This document shows, one piece after another, positions 1 to 12,394 of a stretch of 64,000 bases of DNA. How positions within the stretch are numbered: position 1 is the stretch's first letter; each line of letters starts with the position of its first letter. Source of the DNA: Sindora glabra (taxonomy: Eukaryota; Streptophyta; Magnoliopsida; Fabales; Fabaceae). The notes below the pieces were generated by a model. It was not told the origin of the DNA and did not search any database. It was given only the letters and a program-made list of their open reading frames with translations. The position numbers and the translations under genes were made by a program. The DNA is taken from positions 65,879,989 through 65,943,988 of the forward strand of contig CM035228.1 of the NCBI GenBank assembly GCA_020226215.1. The letters run 5' to 3'.

Positions 1-166
1 AAATATGTCTAATGCTTGTGCATATAAGATTGTAGGTATGAACAAACCTATATATATCTTACATGATAAGACACTGTGAATATAAAAATATCACGTATGA
101 GTTATATGTATAGTGACCAAACACAAGCCACTGAAACATATAAAATTCAAGAATAGTTTATATGCA

Positions 167-1320
167 TGTCATACCTTAAAAAAATGGAATATAACTAGCT
201 TGGAGTATCTTATAAAGAACCCTAAGAAACTTTTTTCATGCTATACATGTAAATCTTAAAAGATAATTCAAGATAAAACACTGCAATCATTTTCTTGAAA
301 ATATTCATGTCATTTATCAAGCAGAAATTCATAAATCCATCTTTTATAGTATTAACAAACTTTTCAAGACATATCATAGGATTTAGCAACCTAAAATAAT
401 CATGCATAAGATGATTAGTTTAGCTTAACACACTTACATCAATATAACTTTTATGTCCATCTACTGAGGCCTATCTTAAAACTCACAAGCTAAAAAATTG
501 ATAAGGATGATTATGAGTAACTTTGTAACTTAATTTAAAAAATGGAAAAAAAACTCAGCAAGTAGAGATTTCCATTATGCATCAAATATGGGATGGAAAA
601 GCAAAAGGCCATACAAGCATATACATAAACATAAATAAAAATATTTTTAACATTCAAGTTTAGACTTGCAAATTTTTTACATCATCTCTTGATTTTATAT
701 CATTTACAAAGTCATAAAGAAATATAACTACTTTTAGTAAGGATTCAAGGAACTTTAATTGGTTATACTAAGTGTGTGACCTTTTAATCACATTGAAACT
801 AATTTTTATGCCTTATCAAGTGTAATTGAATAATTTCTTGTGCCCTCTTAAGCATAATTTTTATTTCATAGTCAACAAGTTTGTAGACCATCTTTCATAC
901 TTAACCTTCTTTACTTTCTTAATTATACTTATGGACTCCACTGAGTGCCTTTAGCTATTCTCAATTTAGTTACTAGAATACTAAGAAAAATATATGTAAA
1001 TAATTTTCAAATTATAAGCATATCTTTATCTTATTATTAAATATCTTTAGCCCTCTATCATCAAGGCATTGTCATTTTATCATCAATTCCCTTATTAGAA
1101 GTTTAATCATAAATCATATATTTGCATAATTATAGAACATTTAGTCAAAACATCAATTAAATAACTATACTTGAAATTTATTCCAAAAGATAGTTCAATT
1201 AAAGGAAAATTCCAAAATTAATTGAATATACCATATGTCATTTTCAATAAAAAGGATTTTTGATAAAGAGTAGGGAATTCCAACTCACCTTAGAGGAAAG
1301 TGTTCCTTTTAACTAATTTT
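167..1320. repeat. Diverged direct repeat, copy 1 (possible old LTR)
   Basis: This block matches 3128-4395 in the same orientation over most of its length. Shared landmarks include the CATACAAGCATATACA word (near 609 and 3571) and a CTCACCTTAGA word near the right end (about 1285 and 4355). The copies are clearly diverged and differ by an extra 100 bp or so inside copy 2. Copy 2 begins TGTTACATCC, a start common in plant gypsy-type LTRs, so an old LTR pair is possible. No primer-binding site or coding remnant was found in the spacer, so a plain segmental duplication remains possible. Confidence 0.4.
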
Positions 1321-2390
1321 CACTATGAATCATATTTTTTTTCCTTTTTGTTCTTTTGTCTTGATCATTACTTTACTCCAACACAAATAGAAATTAAAAG
1401 CCTAATGCTTTTAAATTCCTAAAAGCCTTGCATACCTAAGATTTCTATATAATTATACTTATTCATTGAAAACATTTGACTAATTTCATTCTCTTTAACT
1501 TATTGAACCATATTTCTTGATCCTAACTAAGATTTCACCTTACTTTATAACATAATCATGTACACTATAATTGCATATGGCTCTTTTAGTAAACTTCATA
1601 GTAATGTATACTAATCTCATCATATATAATAATTAAAGAGTTCTAGTTATTTTACTATCTTAAACTTAAGTTAGAATTATGCCTTAATCCTTAGACCTCA
1701 CTTGGAATCTTACACTACTTTTTTATATTTTCAAATTCAAACATGTTCTTATGCCTATTTTCATGTGTATCTATTTGACATGTCTAATTTTTCTTTTTTT
1801 TAATTTTTGAGAATATAACCCATTAGTTTATAAGTGCACATGCCCCTAAAGTCTTCCAATTAACCCCTATCTTTAATCTTAAATCAATGACTCCCTATCC
1901 AAGTTAAAAGATTATCCTTAAGATTTATAAATCTTGTAACTAATATGAGTAAATGTAGCTTATAACTATATGGTTACAAATTCTTTAAATTTAATCATCT
2001 AGTAAGCTATAAGAATTAATTGTTTTTTATTATCAAAACCATGATTATATAACACATTAATAGTTATAACCATACAATAATCCAAAAATTCAATATAAAA
2101 GCCTTTCATTTTATGTTCATATTAAAACTTCTATGATCCATTTCGTTTCATTGCCTACTCAAGTTAGATCCCACGCTAATGTTTTGTGACATTCCACCCA
2201 CAAGCTATATATCATAGATTTCTAACTTTACACCAAGGAGGTGATATCAATACCCACATATAAGATATTTTTACTTATTTGTTTTTCCTCTAAACTTAAC
2301 TAAGTATGTGACATTATTGTCATACCTTGCTAAACTCATACTTTTTGTTATGATATCAAGAGTGACCTCTTAATTTGAGACACACACAAA

Positions 2391-2435
<45 letters not shown>

Positions 2436-3127
2436 ATAAATATTATATTCTTACACCTATTGGGTAAACCATAGTATTAGTCTATCTTACTATCTATAGT
2501 TTCAATCTCCACCATTAATTAAAGAACCAATATATCACTTGAAAAATAAAATCTCTGCATAATCAAAATGCTCCTATTTCTAGTAACTTGGTTAATTAAA
2601 ACATGTCATTGGATTTATTCTCATCCTACTTATAGAAAGGAGCTAACTCTATTAAAAGGCCCACTTGATCTCATATCTTTAAGCACCTTTGTACACTCTA
2701 AGAATTCTTCCATACAAATAGGCATATAAATATGCAAATAAGGTATGCTCAAGGCACTATCATTTATAAAAGTTAAAAAAGGAAAACTAAACATAAAAAG
2801 TTAAGAGACATTCAATTTAGAAGGAACATAAGCAAATGGGAAATGGATGGATGTGATACTAATCAATTTAACATTGGATTCCTAGGCATTTGGTCCAATC
2901 AGGGCATAACCTTTGATTATTCCTTCCTATTGAAAAAAGAAAGGGTTAGGATCTCATAATAAGAAGAACAAGTCTTGGAAATTATCATTAGTATGGATTT
3001 ACAAAACTCATAGTGAAAAAGGTTTCATGGAAATTAATTTATGATAGATGTTCCTGGGCATAACTATCATCCATCAACAACCACGTAGCTCTTATGCCAG
3101 TCATGCTAAATTTAGCTTTAATGCTAA
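1321..3127. other. AT-rich spacer between the two direct repeats
   Basis: No open frame of note and no recognisable protein remnant on either strand. It contains a TA microsatellite. If the flanking repeats are LTRs, this would be the internal part of a non-autonomous element of about 4.2 kb. Confidence 0.4.
2393..2433. repeat. (TA)n microsatellite
   Basis: About 20 uninterrupted TA units inside the AT-rich spacer. Confidence 0.95.
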
Positions 3128-4395
3128 CTTGTTACATCCTAAAAAATGGGAATACAATTGACTTGAAGTATCCATTACCTAAGAACCCTTTTCATGCAAT
3201 GGATCTATGCAAGTAAATCTTAAAAGATGGTTTAAGATAAAATAATACAATCATTTTCTTAAAAATATTCATATCATTTACCAAGTGAAAATTCATAAAT
3301 CTATTTTTCATATTATTAACAAAATTTTCAAGACATATCATGATGTGATGCTATTAAAACAAATCATGTATGAGATAGCCATTTTGGCATTTTTGATATC
3401 CATGTACTGAAGCCTATCTCAAAGGCTCATAGGATAGAAAATTCATAAAGCTGATGATGATCAAGTTTGTGTCCTAATCTGAAAGGAAGAAAACAAGATG
3501 GGGTGAGTATAAAACTTAGTAAACAGAGATTTTCAATACCTATCAAACATGGGGTAGAAAAACATATGGCCATACAAGCATATACAAACCTTAATATGAA
3601 AATACTTTTAACATTCAAGTTTGGAGTTACAAATCTTTTCCACTATCTTTTGATTCTGTATCATTTATAAATCCATAAGGAAACATAATTGCTCTTGGTT
3701 AGGATTCAAGGAATTTTAATTAGGAATACTAAGTGTGTGCCCTACCTATTAATCATACTTTAACCATTTCTTATGCCTTCTTAAGCACAATTCAATCATT
3801 TCTTATGCAATCTCATACACAATTTTTATTTCATTATTAATAAGTTTGTTAAGTATCATTCTTACTTAACCCTCTTTACTCTTTTAATCATACATGTGGA
3901 CTCTACTGGGTGCACCTAGCTATTCCTCAATTTAGTTACTAGAATCTTAAGAAAAACATGTGTTAAAAAGGTAGAACATTTAATAGTGTATTTAGTCAAA
4001 ATATCAAGCATAATCATTCATACTCAACCCTCCTTACTCCTTTCATATCATAAGCATGTAGCTTATTATATCATTAAATATCTCTAACCCTTTATCATTA
4101 AGGCATAATCATGTTGTCATTGATTCCCTTTTGTAGAAGTTCAATCATAAATCTTATTTTTGCATAATAATAGAATATTTAGTCAAAATATCAAGCATAA
4201 TCATAGACAATTTAGTCAAAATATTAATTAATAAATATGCTTGAAATTTTTTCCAAAACATAGTTCAATTTGAAGGGAATTTCAAAATCAATAAAATATA
4301 CCATATATTACTTTCAACAAAAAGGATTCTTGATAAGGAATAGAAATTCCCACTCACCTTAGACGAGAGAGTTCCCCTTAACTAATACTACAAAT
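3128..4395. repeat. Diverged direct repeat, copy 2 (possible old LTR)
   Basis: Second copy of the block at 167-1320. It starts TGTTACATCC and ends near ACTACA, so it has TG...CA-type ends. It carries an additional internal repetition around 3965-4210, where a TATTTAGTCAAAATAT-type phrase occurs more than once. No coding content. Confidence 0.4.
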
Positions 4396-6706
4396 CAAGC
4401 TTTTAAATGGTAAAGTCTTAAATTAAGCAATTCTCACAACCCTTGCATCAAGCACCATTTATTCCATTCACATTTATCAAAAAACCTTAAAACTTTAATG
4501 TATGAACTATTATTGGAATTAATCAATTAAATATATTTTTTAATAAAAATATTAAAAAATAAAATCAAGTTTCAACACTTCAATCATTTAAAATTTTTAT
4601 ATTAATTTTTAAATACTATATTATAAATTAAACATGCATGAATTACAATTTTTTGAAAAGTTTACAATCCCCATACTATTTCAATTCTTTTTATCTATTA
4701 TATTACATTTTCTTCTTTTTTCTTTACTTTTATTAATTAGAGTTCAGACGTCAATATCATCTTGTTATATGAATATATACAAACTATTTTTATTATAAAA
4801 TATTTTAAATAAATTTGAATTATTTAATTTAATTGAGTTACTTAGCTATATATATATTTCTATTTTAACTCTTATTACTTTTTATTTACGCATTATTTCT
4901 TTCATTTTATGTTTTCTAATATATATCTTCTTATTTTTTTTTTATTTTCATTGGTGTTGTCTAATACTCAAACGTTAATAACATGAAGTTATATGTTATT
5001 TTTCTAAAAATAATTTAAATAACTTAGAATATTGATTAAATTAATTACTTACATATTTTAATTTTGAGTAAAAATATTTAAAAATTAAAACCAAATTAAT
5101 TTATTTAAAATTTTTAATATTTTTATATCAATTTTCAAGTATTAGTTGAGTCTATTGCGTTTTTTTCTGTTTAATCTTATGTTTTATAACTCAAACACCA
5201 ATATCTTTATGTACTATAGGTAAAAATAAAATATTATTATTAAATAATATTTTAAATAAACTAAATTTTTTATTTAATTAAATTAATTGATTGCATATTT
5301 TATTTTTAACTTTTGTTACTTTATAATTGACACATTATTTGTTTTTTTATTTGTTCTATTATATATTTTTTCTTTTTGTATGTTATTTCTATTATTTGCA
5401 ACTCAAATGTTAATATTATCAAAGAGTATAGACATAATATGATATATTTTATTTTTTATTATAATATTTTAAAAATAAGTTAAAGTTTTAGTATAGAAAT
5501 TATTAGTTGATTTAATTAACTAACTATTATATTTTTAATAAAAATATTAAAAATTAAAATGAAATTTATGTATATCTTTTAAATATTTTCTTAATATCAA
5601 TTTTCACATGTTATATTTCAAATTAAGTATACATAAATTTTGATTTTGCCAAAGTTTTACAATTCACTCTAAATGTATAAAATTCATTATTTTTTAAAAG
5701 TAGAATATGTAATAAATTAATTAAATTAAATAAAATATTTAATTTTTTTATAGTTTTATAATTAAAATAATATATATTGTTATATTTATAATACTCAATG
5801 GTGTTTGAATTGTAAATAATAGTAGTGAAGTATAAAAACAATTGTGTAGATAAAATGAAAAGAATTATATGAATTATGAACTCTTAATAAAATTTATATT
5901 TTTATATATTTAATATAAAATATAATACCTAAAAATAAAATATTGACAAGTTTTAATTAAATTAAATTTTGATTTTCAAAGTTGTTACCGTTAAATGGGA
6001 TATATACTTAATTAATTTAATCAATATATACATTATATATTAATTTTTAATTTACTTAAAATATTTTTATAATACAATATTAATTGGTTGAAGGAATTTA
6101 TTTTAAAGAATAATAGGTTATGTATATATATTTGCTCTAAGAATAACATAATATAGAAATGATAATATCACAGTATTATAATAATAGAAATATTAATTTA
6201 CTAAAACGATCAATTAACTTACTACAAATTAACAATTATCCTAATATCTTACCACTATAATGTTAAATTTAAAAATATGATAATAATTAGATACAAAATT
6301 CATATTAATTAGCCAATAAAATTTGTCAATTTCAATTTTTATTTTCATTGATAGGATTATTTTATAAATAATCTCTTTTTCCTGAATAAGATATTTTAAT
6401 AATTATCATTTTCTTCTTGGCTTAAACATAAATTTTCCCCATTATCACCTAACCTATCTAAACTAATTTGCTTCCAGTTCCAGTAAAAAAAAAATTATAT
6501 CTCTTTCTGTCAAGTCAACTCAACAACACAGACCCTACTTCTTTACCAGGGCATGGAAGTCTACACTGAAAAATTAGTTCATTTTTCGTAGAGTTTTCCA
6601 GATTAGTTATAAGAAAAGCGGAATGTCAATAAAAAAAATTATCCATACCATGCTTTCTCCAGTTAATTTATCTGGATTTTAAGTTCAATACCTATGAAGT
6701 AAATAA
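4396..6706. other. AT-rich intergenic DNA
   Basis: Very AT-rich with long runs of A and T and many short phrases such as TTTTAATATAA and AATTTAATTAAATTAAT. The phrase 'ACTCAAAcGttAAta' recurs at about 4968, 5190 and 5401, suggesting an old degenerate repeat. No gene is supported. Confidence 0.6.
6702..6706. repeat. Target-site duplication of E1, left copy (AATAA)
   Basis: AATAA directly outside the left LTR matches AATAA at 12395-12399 directly outside the right LTR. Five base pairs is the normal copia duplication length. Confidence 0.9.
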
Positions 6707-7186
6707 TGTTGGAAGTATGAATTAAAATCATAAAATATGAAATTAATCATATTAAAATTATGAGCGTACCTGGAGCATAACTTGATGAGGCCATGATTGA
6801 TCTGAATGATGATGAGTAGAATTGCAACTTACTTCGCCCCTCAGGTTATCCAGATAGAGAGAAGAGGGAGAGAGAAAATTTTAGGAGTGGGAATCCTTAT
6901 TTTTTTGTGTATTCAAATAATAACCTTGATCTCTCTATTTATAGTCAGACTTGTGATAGGAAACTACTGACTACTAAAGGGACTGTAAGTTGGGACCTCT
7001 ACCCATATGGGCTTATGCATGATCCAACCTATCATGGATCGCACACGTTAAACTAGGGCCCAATCTGTTCTACGCTTAATGTTAAAATACAAAATTAATT
7101 ACTTAAATAAATATTCCAATAATTGATTAATGCTAATCCATATAATATTTCTAATAAAATTAATTATTTTATTTTTAAATCTAACA
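6707..7186 (-). repeat. E1 3' LTR
   Basis: 480 bp, beginning TGTTGGAAG and ending TCTAACA on the plus strand. It matches the right LTR with about eight substitutions and one single-base indel. On the minus strand it has a clear TATA box (TATAAATAG, plus-strand 6935-6943), followed downstream by a CT-rich stretch typical of plant transcription starts. Confidence 0.95.
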
Positions 7187-7197
7187 ATCTCCCACTT
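7187..7197 (-). other. E1 polypurine tract
   Basis: AAGTGGGAGAT on the minus strand abuts the 3' LTR, the position and composition expected of the copia plus-strand primer. Confidence 0.85.
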
Positions 7198-7285
7198 GGA
7201 TAGCATTAATTAATTATATAGAATAATTAAAAAATCAATAATTAAGCAATTAGTTATACATTAAGCTATAAACTTAATTCAGAAA

Positions 7286-7762
<477 letters not shown>

Positions 7763-7907
7763 ATATATGTATAAAACATATCACCATTGTTTCAAAATGA
7801 GCAATTACTGGTCACAAATATTAATAAGATAAACATATCTCAGACTCCCACTAAACTAAGGCTTCATAAAAAAAATTTTTAACAAGACCTATATGAGTTA
7901 CTTGATT

Positions 7908-9310
7908 TTAAATACTCCTATAGGTAAGCCTTAAGTTAACAGATCCCTTGCATGTCCCCACTAGGGCTATGTTTAATGTGAGTCTGAAATTCAGCAATCT
8001 TTTCTCTCTAACAAACAGGAGTTTATCATCAAAATATTCAATATGTCTAGAATTCCTATTATTTTGAGAAAAGCACATAGCAGAAGCTTTATCGCAATAA
8101 AAATTGGTAGAGATCATGATATAAAATTAATTAATTGCATGTCAAATATCAACTTCCTCAACCTAATAGCTTGTCAAGTGGCCTCATAATATGCGATAAA
8201 CTCTACTTCCATTATTAAGGTAGCTGTGAGTGTTTCTTTAACACTTTCCCATGAAACAGCTCCTCCAAACATCATAAAGATGTATCTAAATGTTGACTTA
8301 CGATCATCTATGTTCAAGACATAATCAGAATCAGAATAACTAATACTTTCAAGTAAATTAGATTGTCTACAAGTCAACATATGATTCATAGTACTTTGTG
8401 AATGCTTCATGACCTTCTTGGCGACTTTTCAATGATCCATCCTAGGGTCACTTGAGTATCTTCCAAGCACACTAATAGCAAAAGCTATGTCTAAACGAAT
8501 GCAAACCTGTGCTTGCATAAGATTACTAATAGCGGAAGCGTAAAGAATCTTATCTATTTCAACCCTTTCAATATCAACTTAAGGGCATTATCATTGAGAC
8601 AATGTGTTGTCTTTCTAAGTAGGTATTGGACTAGACGCACAAGTATCCATTTAAATCTTTCAAGCATCCATTCAATCAAATTGGCTTGGTACAAACCCAA
8701 AATACTATGAGTTCTGTCACGATGGATCTAAATTTCAAAATAAAAGATGTTTTGCTAAATATCAAAATGACATGATAACATACGTTTTAACTCATCTAAA
8801 TTAACTGAGTTCTTAGCCAACAAAATGTCATCAACATAAAGCACTAAGATGACAAAATTACTCTAATAAATTTATTAAAATTCCTGCAAGTACACAATAT
8901 AGTCATATAATATTGCAAGTCTCTAAACCCTTTGAGTTCGTCTAAACTTAATGACTAGCTGATTAGGTTCTTCAACATGAGAATCTTTATTTATATGAAC
9001 TGGACTGTCAATATTATCTCTTCTAGTGATAAGGGAATCTAAATAGGTACAGGAAGAATGGTGACCTTGTCATGTAAATTAATAGCCCCAAGCATCGAAC
9101 TCCCACTATCTAAGCCATCCTTAAAGAAAAATGTCCAATCAAACTTAATTATCTCAGTATTATAAGTGGAATAAGAAAATCTATAACCCCTTGATCCAAT
9201 TCAAAACTTAATGAAGAATCCACTCATTGATCTAGAGTCTAATAACATTCCTTTGTTTTACTAATCTTTCTAATCTTTCTTTAGAAAAATAGGCCTAAAA
9301 TTGATCCCAT
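7908..9310 (-). pseudogene. Broken copia pol of E1 (integrase tail, RT end, RNase H)
   Basis: Read on the minus strand, the pieces are in pol order. First comes an integrase C-terminal remnant near 9180-9260, with a GSRGYRF phrase. Then the RT motif LVLYVDDILL at about 8815-8857. Then RNase H-like sequence at 8174-8410 (SDSDYV, SWESVKETLTAT, then EVEF where the family has a metal-binding acid) and 7908-8117 (CDKASAMCFSQNN). About two thirds of RT, the whole integrase core and the protease are missing. Several stops and frame breaks separate the pieces, so no enzyme can be made. Confidence 0.85.
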
Positions 9311-9650
9311 AGAATGGAAGAATTTTAACTCATTCTAAATTATTTATACCTAATTATAACATTGATGGGAATATCATAAGATACAACAAGAAAAATCTTT
9401 CAAATTCAAAAGATACGAATCATTTTGTAAGGTGGCATACTAAAATAGTAAAATCATAATAAATTTTTCTTTATTAAAGGGAATAACTACAATTTATCGA
9501 AATAGAACTGGAAAATAAAATAAAATAAAATGCATAAATGACATAATTCAAATTAAAAATATCCAAAAGATAAACATAAAGGAAAAATATGATCCTATGC
9601 AAATTAATTTTATTCTACTTCCTATTACTCCCAATACAGTCTCTTCCATC

Positions 9651-10466
9651 TCACTTGGGATCCGCCTGTTTTTGAGCCCCTTCTTGCTCACGCTTGTTCT
9701 TTAGCTTATAGCATTGAGACTTTTTGTGTCCAGGAATCTTACAATAATTGCACTTGCCTTTAAATTTATTTTGTTGTCCCTTGCCCTTATCACCACTTTT
9801 CTTGAACTCAGGCTTTCCAGATATATGTGTCTCTGGTTTCTTTCCTGACTTATTGTAGGAGTCCTGAGATAAGTAGTTAATAAAATGTGGTTGTGGATTA
9901 CTTTTCAAAGTTTCCTCTTCTTGAGTTACTATAGAAATCATTTGGTCTATTGTCCACTCTCCCTCTTGTGAATTATAGGATGTTCTCAAGTAATTATATT
10001 CAGCTGGCAATGACTGAAGGACTCTATAGACTAAAGTACTCTCTCCTAAATTAACACCGTATGATCTCAGCTTATTGTAGTAATGAATCATTTTCATAAT
10101 GTGTTTTCTAACACCTGAATTTCCATCATAACGAGTGTTATCAAGCATAGAGAGATAGTATACTTTTTGAGTCTTATCAAGCTTCTTAAATTTTTCACCA
10201 ACAGCTTTCATATACTCTACAGCAGTGTCCTTATCTGGGATACTCTCTCTAATTCCCTTCTCAATAGTGAACTTAATTACTGCCAAACAAATCCGGTTTG
10301 ATTCATACCATTGTTTATAATAGGTCTTATCTGCAGCACTAGACTGGGGTAAGAGATCAGCCGGCTTTGGTTCTCTAAGAGCCAAATCCTCCTTAGAGAT
10401 TGTCAGGTACATGTTCAAGGACTCTCTCCATTCATCATAGTTTGTTCCATTAAGAGTCCTCACCAC
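9651..10466 (-). CDS. E1 copia Gag (capsid/nucleocapsid) protein
   Basis: Single uninterrupted frame of about 271 residues. The start begins with the TLNGTNYDEW motif typical of copia Gag N-termini. The middle is the helical capsid region. The C-terminal basic stretch carries a CCHC zinc knuckle, C239, C242, H247 and C252 (CNYCKIPGHKKSQC), that binds RNA in the virus-like particle. The frame stays open upstream to about 10518, but no ATG lies in it, so the 10466 start (GTG) is arbitrary and the true start codon has probably been lost or lies elsewhere. It ends in TGA at 9651-9653, with no protease frame following. An intact Gag in a pol-deleted element suggests selection for, or recent loss after, trans-mobilisation. 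Confidence 0.85.
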   Translation of the reverse strand: MVRTLNGTNYDEWRESLNMYLTISKEDLALREPKPADLLPQSSAADKTYYKQWYESNRICLAVIKFTIEKGIRESIPDKDTAVEYMKAVGEKFKKLDKTQKVYYLSMLDNTRYDGNSGVRKHIMKMIHYYNKLRSYGVNLGESTLVYRVLQSLPAEYNYLRTSYNSQEGEWTIDQMISIVTQEEETLKSNPQPHFINYLSQDSYNKSGKKPETHISGKPEFKKSGDKGKGQQNKFKGKCNYCKIPGHKKSQCYKLKNKREQEGAQKQADPK

Positions 10467-10645
10467 AGATAGTTGTTGAAAGGCCGAGACTGATGCAACA
10501 GGATTGAGAAATTATTAATTATGCGTGCACAACATAATTACAATACAAGATTCCCAATCAAATAAATCAATCAAACAACTATTTAACAAAGTGGTATCCA
10601 AAATACATGTACCATAGATTTTGCTTATACAAAAGTCTACATAAA

Positions 10646-10799
10646 AATGTAGTCAATATAACCATACCGATAGGGTACAAGAAATATTGAAACATTATAA
10701 TTACTGCATGCCTATTTTAAGGAGTCTAAACTTTAAAATCACATTAAAAATGTTACACCGATAGGGTGTATCCATCATCAATGTAATGTACTCCTAAAA
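10646..10799 (-). repeat. Two GATAG-loop hairpins in the E1 leader
   Basis: Hairpin 1 (10646-10696) nests AATGT/ACATT, CAATAT/ATATTG and TACC/GGTA around the loop GATAG (10669-10673). Hairpin 2 (10715-10799) nests TTTTA-GGAGT/ACTCC-TAAAA, ACATT/AATGT and TACACC/GGTGTA around the same loop (10760-10764). They lie between the GC-rich leader block and gag. The stem bases differ while pairing is kept. Confidence 0.65.
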
Positions 10800-11159
10800 A
10801 TCTTAGAAAGACAGTATTTTATGAAAAATAGCCTTATTATATCCCTAATTTATCATTGGTATGAAATAAATGACTTTAGGTGTTTTATATGTACTAAAAT
10901 AACATAATTAAGGGCTCAAAATTATTTAATATAGTTATGTTCATAATTAGAGAGAGTGAAAGCACACCAAGCCCAGAAAAAATATAAAGAATATCTATAA
11001 ATTTTATCAGATCAAAATTCCACCAGTAAAATATATTTTCACACAATATAAACTTTAAAAAATTTAAAATAAATATTTATTACCATCAAAAAATTCCATA
11101 AAAATATATAATGGTAGAAAATAAATTTTCACACAAAATATAAAAATTTGGAGTCCAAA

Positions 11160-11455
11160 AGTCCAGCGCGTGACACACACGCGCCAACACGCGCTATGGA
11201 CGCACGTGGGATTGAATCAGCAACGCAGGAGCGGTTGTGGCGCGTGAATACACGCGTCATATACGCGCGTGGTCAACACATAGACAGTTGACTGGTCAAA
11301 GGATGCAGGAGCGTGTATTTCACTCTCCACGCGCCTGTCTTCACGCGTTATGGCGCATGTTCTTCACGCGCTTTACGGAAAAGCCTTTCATGCGTGCGCG
11401 TGTTGTTCACGCGTGTGGCTAGCGCGTGTTACCCACGCGCCTGGCCTGCAGCATC
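11160..11455 (-). repeat. GC-rich CACGCG/CGCGTG hairpin block in the E1 leader
   Basis: An island of high GC in otherwise AT-rich DNA, with about 14 CGCG words, mostly as CACGCG or CGCGTG. Opposed copies form perfect short hairpins: GCGCGTG-acaca-CACGCGC (11166-11184), CGCGTG-aata-CACGCG (11241-11256), CGCGTG-ttgtt-CACGCG (11397-11413) and GCGCGTG-ttacc-CACGCGC (11422-11440). It lies 460-760 bp inside the 5' LTR edge. Open frames across it are by-products of its composition. Confidence 0.75.
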
Positions 11456-11900
11456 CTTCGTCTTCCTCATTCCTCCCAGCTCGGTTTTATGTTGCTTTTC
11501 AGCCATTAAAGGGCCTTTTAAGCTTCTAAATTTATTATTTAACCCCTTTTTAATCCCAGAAAATTATATCTGACCTATTTCTAATATAAATTCACATATT
11601 AAACAGAAGAGGAAGCTTTAAAACTATACAGTTTGTTCATAAATTTTCTGGGAAAAATTCAAACTGATTCGCAATAATCTCGAATTTGATGCAATTAAAT
11701 GACAGAGTAATATTCCTCATGCATATCAAATGAAGATTCAATATTTAATCAAAAAGAAACAGATCCATTGTTTTCAGAATTAAAAATCCCCAATTTGTAG
11801 TAATTTCAAGTACAAAAATAAAACGAAAAATTGAGAATTCCATGAATTTGTCAAAGTAATTAAAATTGCTCATAATCATCTAAATTCATACTGTCAACCT

Positions 11901-11913
11901 GGCTCTGGTACCA
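11901..11913 (-). other. E1 primer-binding site (initiator tRNA-Met type)
   Basis: Minus-strand TGGTACCAGAGCC, two bases from the 5' LTR edge, differs by one base from the usual plant tRNA-iMet primer site TGGTATCAGAGCC. It sets the direction of the element. Confidence 0.9.
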
Positions 11914-11915
11914 AT

Positions 11916-12394
11916 TGTTGGAAGTATGAATTAAAATCATAAAATATGAAATTAATCATATTAAAATTATGAGCGTACCTGGAGCATAACTTGATGAGGC
12001 CATGACTGATCTGAATGATGATGAGTAGAATTGCAACTTACTTCGCCCCTTAGGTTATCTAGATAGAGAGAAGAGGGAGAGAGAAAATTTTAGGAGTGGG
12101 AATCCTTATTTTTCTGTGTATTCAAATAATGACCCTGATCTCTCTATTTATAGTCAGACTTGTGATAGGAAACTACTGACTACTAAAGGGCTGTAAGTTG
12201 GGACCTCTACCCATATGGGCTTATGCATGATCCAACCTATCATGGATCGCACACATTAAACTAGGGCCCAATCTGTTCTACGCTTAATGTTAAAATACAA
12301 AATTAATTACTTAAATAAATATTCCAATAATTGATTAATGCTAATCCATATAATATTTCTAATAAAATTAATTATTTTATTTTTAAATCCAACA
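11916..12394 (-). repeat. E1 5' LTR with promoter
   Basis: 479 bp, plus-strand ends TGTTGG and CCAACA. The minus-strand TATA box TATAAATAG is at plus-strand 12144-12152, with a CT-rich tract downstream, giving the likely start of the genomic RNA. This is the LTR that would drive the element. Confidence 0.95.

Noticed and set aside
5623..5841. Short lysine/asparagine/isoleucine-rich frames in AT-rich DNA (also 52651-52926 and others)
   Set aside because: Composition alone explains them; no domain, no splice context, no neighbours.
11237..11573. Open frames in the GC-rich E1 leader
   Set aside because: They run opposite to gag, consist of composition-driven residues, and sit on palindromic CACGCG repeats; no domain.
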